From the NCBI GenBank assembly GCA_039621445.1, contig CP154956.1:21045295-21109294 (forward strand): a stretch of DNA of 64,000 nt, given 5' to 3'. Below are positions 1-10,046 of this stretch, in pieces. Every line of letters begins with the position of its first letter. Position 1 is the stretch's first letter. The notes beneath the pieces are model-generated. The model saw only the letters and a list, made by a program, of their open reading frames with translations. It was not told where the DNA came from and did no database searches. The stretch comes from Euglena gracilis (taxonomy: Eukaryota > Euglenida > Euglenophyceae > Euglenales). The position numbers and the translations under genes are program-made.

Positions 1-2355
1 CCCGAGGGATTGGAAACTCCAGGGCGGGCACCACGGTTACAACATGGTCGCAGAGGTAGACTGCCCAATTTTGATTCCCCTCCAACATGCGGCTACGAAC
101 AACAAGCTGAAAAACGACCAGAAACTGAAAAAACTGACGCTGACATGCCAGCTGCCGAAACCGCCATCGCTAGGGTGGTGGAGCCGGCGGAGGGCAACTC
201 AGCCATGTACCAAACTCTGGATGTGCCAGCTGCCTTAACCGCCATCGCTAGGGTGGTGGAGCAGGCGGATGGTTTCCCAGCCCGGAACCAAACACTGGAA
301 ATGCCAGCTGCCTTAACCGCCATCGCTAGGGTGGTGGAGCCGGCAGATGGCTTTGCCGACATGTACCAGTCACTGGACATCAACAGGTGGACTGAACCGG
401 AACAAAACGGCACAGACATTACAGTGCCACAGACATGCAATGACAGCCCACGTGTCATTGCCATGGTGCACATGGACCAGGACGACACTGAACAGACTGG
501 TCCATCACCAGATTACACAGAACTGGACGAAAACAACGAACCGTACTTCGACGAACAGGTGTTTGCACCACAAAACTGGTACCAACAGCCAGAAACGGAC
601 ACTCAGAACGACCAAAACTGGCAAACTGCAACTGCACAGCAACCAGGAACCCAGAGTTTTGCACTGGTGGCGGTACGACAGAGCCCGGAACAACCAGACC
701 GCCTCCAGGGTGAAACTGAAACTTCGTACCAGGAACCATCGTACAGCTCGTACGAGATTCCACAGCCGGAACCACAGAACCAGAACACTGACTGGGACTG
801 GTGGTCAAACTTTGCGTACGAAACTGGACAGCTGACCCAGGAATTTCAACAGTTCAGACACAAAACTGAACAGACAAACCAGCAAACGGCAGAAACTCTG
901 CAGCAGCTGCAACAAACAACAACGGAATGGGTCAGCGAACTGCACGCCACAGTGAACAGACAGGGTGAAGCACTCATGACAGAAATGAACGGCAGACACG
1001 AAGAACTGACAACAGTGCTGGCAACAACACAAGCAAACATGGAACAGGTGACAGTCAACCAGAACAGGCTGTACCAGGAACATTTCAACGGAATGTCACA
1101 GCAGATCACAGAAATCAGGGAAATGTCTGGCTCACTCGGTGAAAAACTCAGGGAATTTCACAGTTTTCTGCAGATGGCAGGTGGAAACGCACAGAACCAG
1201 GGTGAACATCTGGTTGGTTTACTACACCGACAGCGAGAAAACGAAAAAACAACTGCAGAACTGCAACAAAGATTGGCTGTGGCAGAAGAACGGGTCGCAG
1301 GAATCACAGGTGGAGTCCAAACGGTGAACAGCAGAGTGGACGAAACTGTGGCAACAGTGTCCAGAAAAGTTGAAAACCTCAGAGGCGAAATCAGCAGTGT
1401 GGTGGAAAGAATTCAGAAGGGCATGGGCAGTGAAATCGGAAATCTGGCAGGACGGGTTCAGCAGCAGGATACAAAAACGACAACAACCATTCAAAACTGT
1501 GATTACCTGCACAAAAAACTGGTCGAACTGCAGAAAATCCCAGATCAGCAGCAGCAGATTACACAGCTGAACGAGGAAATCGGCAGACTGAAACGACAGG
1601 TGGAAACTCTGACCTCCAACGAAGAAAAACACAAACAACGCACTGAACGTCTGAACCTGGAGGTCGGCAACCTGGGTCACAGGGTGGACGAAACAGCCCA
1701 AACGACTCAAAACCTGCTGGGTGAACTACAAAAAGGGACCATTAAAACGGGAACGCATGCCACATCCGAACATGCTAAATGGCTGGAAATGACATCTGCC
1801 ATTGGCTCAATGACAACCAGGGTTGGTCAACTGGAAGCAAAACTGGCTGGTCTGACAACAAAAACTGCAGAACGGGAGACACATGACAACGGCATTTGGC
1901 AGCATTTACATTCTCTGACCACGGAACTGCAAACACAGCAGAAACGGTGGACAGAACAGCTGGTGACCCTGGACAGAAAAATCAGTACTGTGACAAAAAC
2001 GACTGAAAACCTGACTGAAAAACTGGAAAGGCAAAACACCCAGCAAATCACAACCCCCAGCCCTAGCCTGGCTGAAATACCCAACCTTTTGAAAATCTTT
2101 GCATTTCGTCTCGCCCAGCCTGCTCAGGGGCCTCCGGGCCAGAGTCGGGGGCCAGCCCCCTGGCCAGTGGACCTCCCTCGAGGGCCCAGGCTGGACAGCC
2201 AGGGGCAGCCACAACGGCCCAACGAACAGAACAGCCCCCCCAGGGGGTGGACAGGGCTGCGGGCCAACGGGGATCGGGGACCCCACAACCCCAGAACCAG
2301 CCCCCACCAGTCCCGAGGGGCCAGCCCACAAGACAACACGGGACGGGGACCCTAG
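1..2355 (+). CDS. Retrotransposon ORF1, coiled-coil structural protein (5' partial)
   Basis: The frame is open from the first base to TAG at 2353-2355. The repeated 5' leader at 11,409-11,661 places the real ATG about 80 bases before the window, so roughly 27 residues are missing. Visible order: a short basic N-terminus, three 26-residue repeats (codons about 46-123), an acidic Gln/Thr-rich stretch, a long Gln/Thr/Glu-rich region with heptad-like spacing (about residues 260-670, probable coiled coil), and a Pro/Gly-rich tail. I recognise no catalytic motif. Its place upstream of Gag suggests an accessory structural or oligomerising protein, or an N-terminal Gag extension. The downstream Gag ORF overlaps it in the -1 frame, so a frameshift fusion is possible. 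Confidence 0.75.
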   Translation, partial: PEGLETPGRAPRLQHGRRGRLPNFDSPPTCGYEQQAEKRPETEKTDADMPAAETAIARVVEPAEGNSAMYQTLDVPAALTAIARVVEQADGFPARNQTLEMPAALTAIARVVEPADGFADMYQSLDINRWTEPEQNGTDITVPQTCNDSPRVIAMVHMDQDDTEQTGPSPDYTELDENNEPYFDEQVFAPQNWYQQPETDTQNDQNWQTATAQQPGTQSFALVAVRQSPEQPDRLQGETETSYQEPSYSSYEIPQPEPQNQNTDWDWWSNFAYETGQLTQEFQQFRHKTEQTNQQTAETLQQLQQTTTEWVSELHATVNRQGEALMTEMNGRHEELTTVLATTQANMEQVTVNQNRLYQEHFNGMSQQITEIREMSGSLGEKLREFHSFLQMAGGNAQNQGEHLVGLLHRQRENEKTTAELQQRLAVAEERVAGITGGVQTVNSRVDETVATVSRKVENLRGEISSVVERIQKGMGSEIGNLAGRVQQQDTKTTTTIQNCDYLHKKLVELQKIPDQQQQITQLNEEIGRLKRQVETLTSNEEKHKQRTERLNLEVGNLGHRVDETAQTTQNLLGELQKGTIKTGTHATSEHAKWLEMTSAIGSMTTRVGQLEAKLAGLTTKTAERETHDNGIWQHLHSLTTELQTQQKRWTEQLVTLDRKISTVTKTTENLTEKLERQNTQQITTPSPSLAEIPNLLKIFAFRLAQPAQGPPGQSRGPAPWPVDLPRGPRLDSQGQPQRPNEQNSPPRGWTGLRANGDRGPHNPRTSPHQSRGASPQDNTGRGP
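145..378 (+). repeat. Three 78-bp tandem repeats inside ORF1
   Basis: Copies begin near 145, 223 and 301. Each encodes a 26-residue unit with the core TAIARVVEPADG. The period is a multiple of three, so the frame is kept. This looks like a recent in-frame expansion within the retrotransposon protein. Confidence 0.85.
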
Positions 2356-4370
2356 AACCCCAGGCCTGGCCAACGGGGATGGGGACCCCACAACCACTGG
2401 CCCAGCCACGGCCAGCCCTGAGGGGCCAGCCCGCAGGAATCCAAGGGAAGGGGACCCCAGAACCCCAGGCCTGTCAAACGGGGACGGGGACCCCACAACC
2501 CCTGACAGGTTTGTTCAGCCAGAGCAGCCAGCAGTGGGGGGACGAAACACCACACCCAAAAACGGAAGGAGGAGCTGCAGCACTGGGGACCGTTAACTCG
2601 GCTTCCCTGGTGGGGCAGCTCATCCAGCAAGAACTAAAAACTGCCTTGACACCGTTAATTGCCCAACTGACTCGACAAACAGAACGACCGACTGCAGTCC
2701 CGATCAGCCCAGCACTGACGACAAACCCGACAAGCCCAGCACCACAGCCAACCCAGCCGACTCAACAGCCAGTGACGACACAACAAAACCCACAGTCCCG
2801 GACTCGGGGCTTGTTCATGTGGGCAGACGAAACCGAAACTCAGAACACAGCCACAACAACCTGGGTGGGACCCCAGATGGGGTCTACCCAAACTGCCATC
2901 CACCACATAGGCGAGGAAACAGTGGTGGCACCCGTGGCAACGGCCCCGGCAGCATCCTTCGGGCTGCTGCTGGGTCCAGTGGGCGCGGCGATGACAAAAG
3001 ACCTGGTAAGACCAACACTGCAGGGGAATTTCGCAGATTTTGCCGTGAAATTTCCAATGTACCTGCAACGTGTGTCAGCCGGTCAGGGGTCCCTGACCGA
3101 TGACCTGAAACTGTCACTGCTGGAGGGCAGCCTGGACAGTGCCAGCAAACTGGAACTACAACGCAGACAGGAACGCGGTGAAAAAATAAAATACCAGGAA
3201 TTTTGGAACTGGATGTGCCAGAAATACGGTGGAGACACGCAATCAGCCATCAAAGACGAACTGAAAAACCTGAGACCAAAAACGGAAGGAAAACTGACAC
3301 TGGAAGCGTGGAGGGAGTTTGAGGCCCATTTCAAACTCCTCTACAGCAGACTGGAAAATCCATCAGAGGAAGACGCTTACAACCTGGTGGCTGAAAAAAT
3401 GCCTGAAACGCAACGCAGAAGCTGCATCAGGGAACAGGACCGCAGAAATCAGGATAGACCGACACTGAAACTGAAAGGGGTCACGAACATTACAAACGTC
3501 CCAGATGCAACAACGGAAGACGTTCGTGACCTGGTGGCAGCAACAGTGGGCACAGGTGAAAATTTTCAGGTGGCGCGGGACGGACAAAACTTCAGGATCC
3601 AACTGCACAGCAGCAGAGCTGCTGAACTGCTCCTGATGAAAAACGGTTCAACGCTGCTGACTGGACATAAACCCCACTTCACACAGGTACAGGCCAAACT
3701 GACACTGGACGAATTGTTCCAACGTGTGGAAACTGAACTCCGGTGCCAACAACAGTCAGACTCCCTGGGTAGGGGGTACAACGGCTGGCAGAACCAACCT
3801 CGTGAAAACAGATCACGGTCGATGGACCGCAGGGGTTACGTCAGGGAAGTCAAGGAGGAGGAGAAAACAAAATCCAGAAGTCGGACACCACCTTCCAGAT
3901 CCCGACCCAACTCCCCTGGACCTCGAACCCCAACGCCTGAAAAACCCAGACCCCCTTCTCCACGCCAGCAGGTGCCCATGGCAGTTTCAGAACAGCCTGG
4001 CCAGGGACGGAACACCAACTGGTCAGACTGGGGACAGAACGACTGGGGCAAAGGCAAAGGAAAGGGGAAAGGTCAAAACTGGGGTTCAACCCAAAACTGG
4101 AACCAGAACCAGAACTGGAATCAGAATTACGGCAAAGGCTACGATTCAGGAAAGGGATACAACTCTGGGAAAGGATGCGATTCTGGGAAGGGGAGCGGGA
4201 AAGGAAAAGGCAAAGGGCAGCCACAGCCACAGCCAGCAGCAACAAAAACAGAACCACAGCCACAGCAAACCAACTCACAGGAGCCAGCCAACCAGCCGCA
4301 GGGACAGCCAAAGGCAGAAGCATCTTCCAGCAATCGCTGGCAGCCAGTTCAAAACACAGATCGGAAGTGA
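2247..4370 (+). CDS. gag: Gag-like capsid/nucleocapsid polyprotein
   Basis: This is a 707-codon frame from a GTG at 2247; the frame is already open further upstream, so the start is arbitrary and a frameshift from ORF1 is as likely. A Pro/Gln-rich N-terminal third is followed by a helical capsid-like region (about residues 250-510) of retrotransposon Gag character. The C-terminus is an Arg/Ser/Pro-rich linker and a very basic tail with GKGKGKG, repeated NQNW and GKGYDSGKG units. I see no CCHC zinc knuckle; the GK-rich tail probably takes over RNA binding. The frame ends in TGA at 4368-4370 and continues open in the same frame into pol. Confidence 0.75.
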   Translation: MDRAAGQRGSGTPQPQNQPPPVPRGQPTRQHGTGTLEPQAWPTGMGTPQPLAQPRPALRGQPAGIQGKGTPEPQACQTGTGTPQPLTGLFSQSSQQWGDETPHPKTEGGAAALGTVNSASLVGQLIQQELKTALTPLIAQLTRQTERPTAVPISPALTTNPTSPAPQPTQPTQQPVTTQQNPQSRTRGLFMWADETETQNTATTTWVGPQMGSTQTAIHHIGEETVVAPVATAPAASFGLLLGPVGAAMTKDLVRPTLQGNFADFAVKFPMYLQRVSAGQGSLTDDLKLSLLEGSLDSASKLELQRRQERGEKIKYQEFWNWMCQKYGGDTQSAIKDELKNLRPKTEGKLTLEAWREFEAHFKLLYSRLENPSEEDAYNLVAEKMPETQRRSCIREQDRRNQDRPTLKLKGVTNITNVPDATTEDVRDLVAATVGTGENFQVARDGQNFRIQLHSSRAAELLLMKNGSTLLTGHKPHFTQVQAKLTLDELFQRVETELRCQQQSDSLGRGYNGWQNQPRENRSRSMDRRGYVREVKEEEKTKSRSRTPPSRSRPNSPGPRTPTPEKPRPPSPRQQVPMAVSEQPGQGRNTNWSDWGQNDWGKGKGKGKGQNWGSTQNWNQNQNWNQNYGKGYDSGKGYNSGKGCDSGKGSGKGKGKGQPQPQPAATKTEPQPQQTNSQEPANQPQGQPKAEASSSNRWQPVQNTDRK
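2262..2510 (+). repeat. About 106-bp GC-rich tandem repeat across the ORF1/ORF2 overlap
   Basis: The motif CAACGGGG followed by GGGGACCCCACAACC recurs near 2265, 2371 and 2476. It encodes Pro/Gln/Gly-rich sequence in both overlapping frames. The unit is not a clean multiple of three, and it lies exactly where ORF1 ends and the Gag frame is open. Confidence 0.7.
4368..4370 (+). promoter_or_regulatory. In-frame UGA between gag and pol, candidate readthrough site
   Basis: The Gag frame stops here, but the same frame is open from 4371 without another stop until inside the inserted element near 6,390. A single stop separating in-frame gag and pol is the arrangement used by readthrough retroelements. 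The downstream sequence AGGGGCTGCGGCC is GC-rich. Readthrough itself is inference. Confidence 0.5.
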
Positions 4371-6275
4371 AGGGGCTGCGGCCTGAGGGTAGGGGACGAG
4401 AGGGGCGACTCTCTGCAGACACAACCGAAACAACAAAACAAAACAAGGGAACCAGGTCCAGAGCCGCAGCGGTCATACACACTGGGTAAGGGAGGTAAGA
4501 AAAAACCCCAAAAGAAAAACATCCTGACAAAAAAACGACTCCACAGCCCAGAACAGAAACGGGAACAGGTCAGCTGCAGGTTCGGCAGAGCAGCTTCACG
4601 GTGGGTGTCTGAAAACTACCACGTGAAGGAAGAAAAAATGACAGAAATTCTCTCACACTTCGGGGTCCAGCCCCAGCTGGATGCCTTTGCAACGGAAAAA
4701 AACAAAAGATTCCCGCAATGGTTGGGATCGGGCAGCCCAGACGGAACTGATGCCTTTGAAAAAGACTGGCACGGAAAACTGCTGTGGATGAACCCCCCAT
4801 TCAGCAAAATTTCACAAGTGGTGAGAAAAATCCAAACAGACGAAGCCCACGCACTTCTCATGGTACCAAGATGGGTTCACAGACGATGGTACAGGGAAAT
4901 CAAAAAACTGGCAGTGATGTCAATGTTCATCCCAGCGGGAACAAAACTGTTCGGACAGGGTGACAAGAACTGCAGGAATACACCGTGGCATGTGGAAGTG
5001 TTTTTGGTATGCGGACACAAAACACGGTGCAAGTACCTACCAGGTTTCCACAAACATTTCACCCCCCTACACCCGACATCCAAGGTGAGGTTCGGCACAG
5101 CCCACGAGTACCCGCCAGTGGAGGACGAGGTCGAGGGTGGTGAACAAAAACCCGACTTGGGGACACAAAAACCACATAAACACATCAGAAAACTGCAGGA
5201 GGCAGCCACAGTGACACCAGAACGGGCCACAGCAGAAAAACTGAAACCAAAAATGCTGGACCTATTCTGTGGAACAAAATCGGCCAGCAAGGTGTATGAA
5301 AAAATGGGTTTCGAGGTGGTGACGGTGGATTCAGACCCCAGGTGGAAAGCGGATTACCAGGTGGACGTGCTGGACTGGGATTTCAGAAAACATTTCAAAC
5401 CTGGTGAATTCCACACGGTGGTGTGTGGGGTTCCCTGCACAGAATTCAGCATTGCCCTGACGACAAGACCCAGAAACCTGGAAAAGGGACACAGCCTTGC
5501 AAAGAAAGCCCTAGAAATTGTGGAATTTCTGCAGCCGCAGAAATGGTGGTTGGAAAACCCAAGGTACGGATACCTGGGAAAACGAGATTACATGAAACCG
5601 TACCCGTGCATTGACGTGGATTACTGTCAATACACAGACTGGGGCTACAAAAAACCAACACGAATCTGGGGCAGCCCCGACATCCTGCAGGTACCAGCCA
5701 AACGGTGTGACGGGAAAACGTGCAAGAACCTGGACCCAAACGGTGGAGGTCACCTGGTGAAACTCAGCAACAAACACAACATTCCAGCCTTCAAAAAATT
5801 CAGGATCCCAGAACAACTGATTCAGGACCTGGCGGGGTTCCACGAACGGCTACGGCAAACCAGCCAAGCCCAGGCCGCGCAGCAACAACCGCTGCAGCAG
5901 CCCAGCCCTGCCCAGACTGCACGACAAAACATGCTCTCACAGCCCAGCCCAGGACTGACAGGTCAACAGCCAAACCCAGATTCAACTGACAAAACAGAAC
6001 CTGACCAAAACATTCGGCTTCCAAAACGACTGTGTGAACCGGTGTCCAAACTCCTGCTGGGGCAGGTCATCAGCAGAAAGAAAGCAAAACAACTCCTCAT
6101 CGAAGTCCGTGCTGTGTTGCCGGACGGCAAAAAAATGTTCCTACAGGCCCTGATTGACACGGGAGCACAGGCAAACCTGGTGAAAAAGAACCTGATTTCC
6201 CAACAAAACTTCAGACGTTCACAAAAACCTTTGGCCCTGATCACAGCGGACGGAACGAGGATGGAAGGAGGACTA
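4371..6275 (+). CDS. pol: Pol 5' part: Dam-like MTase, cytosine-C5 MTase, retropepsin N-half
   Basis: The frame is open from directly after the gag UGA; a GTG lies at 4605 and residue numbers here count from it. First domain (residues 12-150): a Dam-like/phage N6-adenine methyltransferase fold with LDAFAT, the catalytic-type NPPF at 63-66 and VPRW at 87-90, like the MTase domain of DIRS elements. Second domain (217-360): a cytosine-C5 methyltransferase with the SAM motif DLFCG, catalytic PC at 277-278 in GVPCTEFS, ENP at 317-319, and YCQY...KPTRIW, the compact form seen in phages. Then a Gln/Pro linker and a retropepsin with active-site DTGA near residue 518. The reading stops because a 400-bp element sits in the protease. 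Pol order is otherwise normal for Ty3/Gypsy. Confidence 0.8.
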
Positions 6276-6675
6276 AACCCCCCCCCCCCACTTATAAACC
6301 CCCCGGGGTTAGTAGGATCCGGTTTGGTTGGTCGGCCGAAGGGGGGGGTTAGTAAGTGGGGGGGGGTTTATAAGTCCCGGAATTGTTGGTGAAAATCCGA
6401 ACCCCAAAAATGACCCCGAAACCCCCCCAAAATGGCAATTTTTGGTAAATTTGGTCAAAAATGGCATTTTTGATGATGGTCGATCTCAAAAAAAGGGCCA
6501 AAAATCAGTTTTTGGGTGGTTTGAGGCCAAAAAAAACGGCCCCGGCGGCTTTCATTTTCCTTCCCCGAAGGGGGGGGTTTATAAGTCCCGGTTTGGTTGG
6601 TCGGCCCGAGGGGGGGGTTAGTAAGTGGGGGGGGGTTAGTAAGTGGGGGGGGGTTAGTAAGTGGGGGGGGGGGTT
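6276..6675 (+). mobile_element. 400-bp TIR element (MITE-like) with TA target duplication
   Basis: The ends are inverted repeats: AAC12ACTTA on the left and the complement with an 11-G run on the right (about 18 bp). TA occurs on both sides (6274-6275 and 6676-6677). Removing the element plus one TA rejoins the protease frame exactly; the inserted length (402 with the TA) is a multiple of three but contains stops. The interior has several copies of TTAGTAAGTG plus G-runs and a duplicated TTTATAAGTCCCGG segment, and no transposase. TA duplication fits mariner/Stowaway-type movement in trans. Sequences with a similar end occur near 41,120 and 63,040. Confidence 0.8.
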
Positions 6676-6677
6676 TA

Positions 6678-8486
6678 CACGAAGTCACACTGGAACTGCA
6701 GTTTTCATCACGGGTGCACAACACGGACAGAACAAGGGAATGGTCCACCATTGGAACATTCCATGACGCCGACATCCAAGTGGATGCCATCCTCGGGTAT
6801 CCGTGGATGGAACAACACCAACTGGGGGTTTTCCCACACCTACAATCACTGGCCCTCATTGGTGAACCACTGCGGCTCCTGTCCAGTTGGCACCAGCTGA
6901 AGGAACAAAAACACAGGGAACGGAAAATACACCAACTTCAGAAAAACATTTCGGCAGTTCGAGCAATAAATTTGCAGATTCCTGCTGAAGCGGGCCAGGA
7001 CGAGGAAAAACTGTTCGAAGACGAAACAACACTGGAAACACTGGCAAAACAACTTCAGAAATCGGCAAGGAAATCTGACAGGGTTCACGGTGTTGTGGTG
7101 GTGCCAGAAGGACAGGAAACACAAGGCGAAAGGGTGGCTGAACTGGTGAAAAAACTGCGGCAGGACTATGAAGGAGTGGTCTTGCGAGACAAAATCTACC
7201 CAGACCCCCCAGAACGCGGACCACTGGGTTACGGGAAAATCGAACTGAAACCTGGAACAGTGGCGAAAAAACAAAGACCCATCCACATGACAGGAGAACG
7301 CCGACAGGCACTCATCGACATGGTGGACGAATGGGTTAGGGACCTGAAAGTGGAAGACGGGAGGAGTGACTGGTCCAGCCCCACGTTCGTGGTGGCCAAA
7401 AAGGGTGGAAAATGGAGAGGGGTGGTGGATTTCAGAGCACTGAACGAGGCAACAATCACAGACGCCCATCCCCTCCCTAGGATAGAAGACATCCTAGTTC
7501 AACAAGGACAACGGGCCATGTACAGTGTACTGGACCTCAAAGACGCCTTCCACCAGGTGCCACTGAGAACAGAGTCCAGACCCTACACCTGCTGCAGCAC
7601 ACCTAAGGGGACAAAACAGTGGAGAGTGGTGGTCATGGGAATGAAAAACGGGGTACCAATTTTCCAGAGGGTGATCGAGTACAGCCTGGAGGAGGTACAA
7701 GACATTGCAAACCCCTACGTGGACGACATTATCGTAGGAACCGTGTGGCAGGGAACTGAAGAAAAAACCCTCGAACAACACGACAAGGACATCAGAAGGG
7801 TGATGGAGGCACTGAAAAAGCAGCAACACGTGGCAGACATCAAGAAATGCAAATTTTTTGTGAAAGAGGTGGAATTCTGTGGACACGTGCTGGGTGGTGG
7901 ACAACGAAAACCTGCACCTGGGAAATTGATGGCTTTGGAAAAATGGGAGGAACCAAAAACGGTCACAGCCCTGCGGGCATTCCTGGGATTCACAAACTAC
8001 TACGCCTCATACGTCCCAGGGTATGCGGAATTGGCTGCAGACCTAATGGAAAAACTGAAAGTGAAAAAGGGACAAGGAAAGAAAGGAAGCCTGACACCTG
8101 TGTTTTTCGGTGAAAAGGAACGAACAGCCTTCCAGACCATCAAAGAAAAACTGCTCGGAAGCCTGAAACTGCAAACAGTGAACCCAGACAAACCGTTCAT
8201 ACTCAGGGTGGATGCAAGTGGCAGAGCCGTAGGTGCGGCTCTGGAACAATTTGCGGAGGACACTGCAGAAAAACCAGACCCAACGACAGCCATGACAAAA
8301 AAAACAGTACCTGTAGCTTTCTGTTCACGAAAACTGACACCTGGGCAAGTTCGCTCGTGGTCTCCTAGGGAGAAGGAGACCTACGCAGTGATCCTGGCCC
8401 TGCAAAAATGGGCTTCCTGGATAGGAATGCAACCGGTATTGGTGTTGACGGACCACAAGTCCATTGAGGCATGGGCAACGGAGGCT
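6678..8486 (+). pseudogene. pol: Pol 3' part: retropepsin C-half, reverse transcriptase, RNase H (truncated)
   Basis: This continues the same frame after the inserted element. The retropepsin flap/C-lobe (DAILGYPWM near 6,785) is followed by the RT: palm motifs SDWSSPTFVVAKK, VLDLKDAFHQVPL, and the catalytic YVDD at 7716-7727. A thumb/connection region with FLGFTNYYASYVPGY follows. RNase H begins near 8,190 with DASGRAVGAAL, SPREKETYAV and LTDHKSIEAW. At about 8,486 the coding sense is lost, because the next block is inverted. RT and most of RNase H look intact in sequence; the polyprotein does not. Confidence 0.85.
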
Positions 8487-9180
8487 TTTCTGTTCCTTTT
8501 CCTCCTGTTTGATAATTTCTTTCATGAGTCGGTCGTCCTCCTCACTCCCGTGGATGCTCACGTCGGCGAATGCCTGTGAGGCGGGGTAGGCCCACCTACT
8601 CAAGGCATCGGCGACCGTGTTGTCTTTGCCAGGTACGTACGCAACGGTTATGTCGAACCGCGAAAGCAGTTCGTGCCACCTAGCCCTACGTCCAGCTGGT
8701 CCACTGGGGGTGTCCAGCGCAGGTCCAACGGGTGTCCCCGTTGAGGATGACGCACCTTGCGCGTCCTGTTGTTTTGTTGAGTCGGTTGTTGTTAGGGGTT
8801 CCACAGGGTCCTCTTCCAGGGGTCTTCGCCTTGGTGGGTCTTCCTCAGTGGATGGTCCCTCGGCCGTGTTTGAATTTTCTGGGGTTTCGTTTTTTTGGTC
8901 TGGTCGGATCAGGTTTCCAGCCACATCCATAGTCTCCTTTGGGGTTGTTTCAGCCAGTTTTTTGCTTGGTTCCACCACAGTCGTTTCCTTCACAACCCAT
9001 TTCTTTGTCGTTTTTGCAGGTTTTTGAGGTGTTTTTGAATTTTTTTGAGGGGTGTCACCGTTTTCCGTTGAACCAGGCACTGTGGGCGAATCTTCACCCG
9101 TTTTGGCTCCCCCCCTTGTGTGACGGCCACAGTGACGGGTTCTTGAAGTTGTTTTTGTGCCTGTGTCAGGTCTGCCAGTT
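8487..9180 (-). pseudogene. Inverted pol block with the RNase H C-terminus
   Basis: Read on the minus strand, this block gives the missing end of RNase H: GRRARWHELLSRF, YVPGKDNTVADALSRWAYP and the tail ending EEKEQKS. A Thr/Pro/Lys-rich low-complexity linker precedes it (minus-strand sense, about 9,180-8,730). The left breakpoint lies directly after the plus-strand IEAWATE codons. The right breakpoint is about 9,175-9,183, just before SWWKTLCAAHG of integrase. The integrase zinc finger and first two catalytic acids are absent from the window, so the event was an inversion with deletion. Confidence 0.75.
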
Positions 9181-10046
9181 GGTGGAAAACACTGTGTGCT
9201 GCCCACGGGGTCCGTGTGGCGTACAGGCAGGCATACCACCACCAAGCCAACGGACGGGCTGAGGTAGCGGGTCAACAAGTCCTCCGAAAACTGGCAAAAC
9301 TGGCTGCTGAAAAAGGGGTACCCTGGGTTGAACTCCTACCGAACGCCTTGAGGGCCCTACACGACGTCCCAGGTGAAACCGGTTTGTCACCGTACGAAAT
9401 TGTGTTTGGCAGGCACAGACCGTTGGCGGGATTGCCATACCAACCACAAAGGGAAGCGGAAGGGGCCTCAACGTTCTTGGAAAGGTTGAAAGAACAAGAC
9501 CAGTGGGTGAGTCTGGTTCTGAACGAAAAACAGCGTGAACGGGCTGAAACGGTGAACCAAAAACGCAGAGAACCACCTGTCTTGGAAATCGGCTCCAAAG
9601 TCTGGTATCAACCCGAAAGACAACCTGGCACCGACAAACTCGAACCGAAGTGGAAAGGACCTGCGGTGGTGTTGGAACGGGTAGGACAACACTCTTACGT
9701 GGTTGAACTTCGACCTGGAAACCGACAACCTGCCCACCGTTCACAACTCAAACCCCACGTGGAGGACCTCTACAACACAACCCCTGTCCCCCTCTACTTT
9801 TGGTCGGGCAAGGCACAGGAGTTGGAGGTCGGACCTGACGAATGGGAGGTTGACAAAGTGCTGAACCACCGCAGAAAAGACGGAAAACTTCAATTTTTGA
9901 TTCAGTGGAAAAACTGGGACCCATCTGATACTCAGTGGGAACCCCTGAACCACTTCTTCCTCCGAACGAACAAAGATGTGGTCCAATACTGCAAAGAACG
10001 GGACTTGGCCGTGGATGTGAGAGAGTTGCTTGATGGGATGGAGTGA
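9181..10046 (+). pseudogene. Integrase C-terminal part with chromodomain
   Basis: The frame resumes with WWKTLCAAHGVR and AYHHQANGRAE, the end of the integrase catalytic core including its last acidic residue (E). The integrase C-terminal domain follows (VWYQPERQPGTD, KWKGPAVVLER, YVVELRPGN). From about 9,838 there is a chromodomain: EWEVDKVLNHR, LQFLIQWKNWDPSDTQWEP. Chromodomains at this place define chromoviruses and can direct integration to marked chromatin. The first two integrase catalytic residues are missing upstream, so this copy cannot encode a working integrase. The frame ends with TGA at 10,044-10,046. Confidence 0.85.

Noticed and set aside
8325-9278. Minus-strand 317-codon frame as an independent gene
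   Set aside because: It is the inverted RNase H block of the retrotransposon with antisense extensions at both ends.
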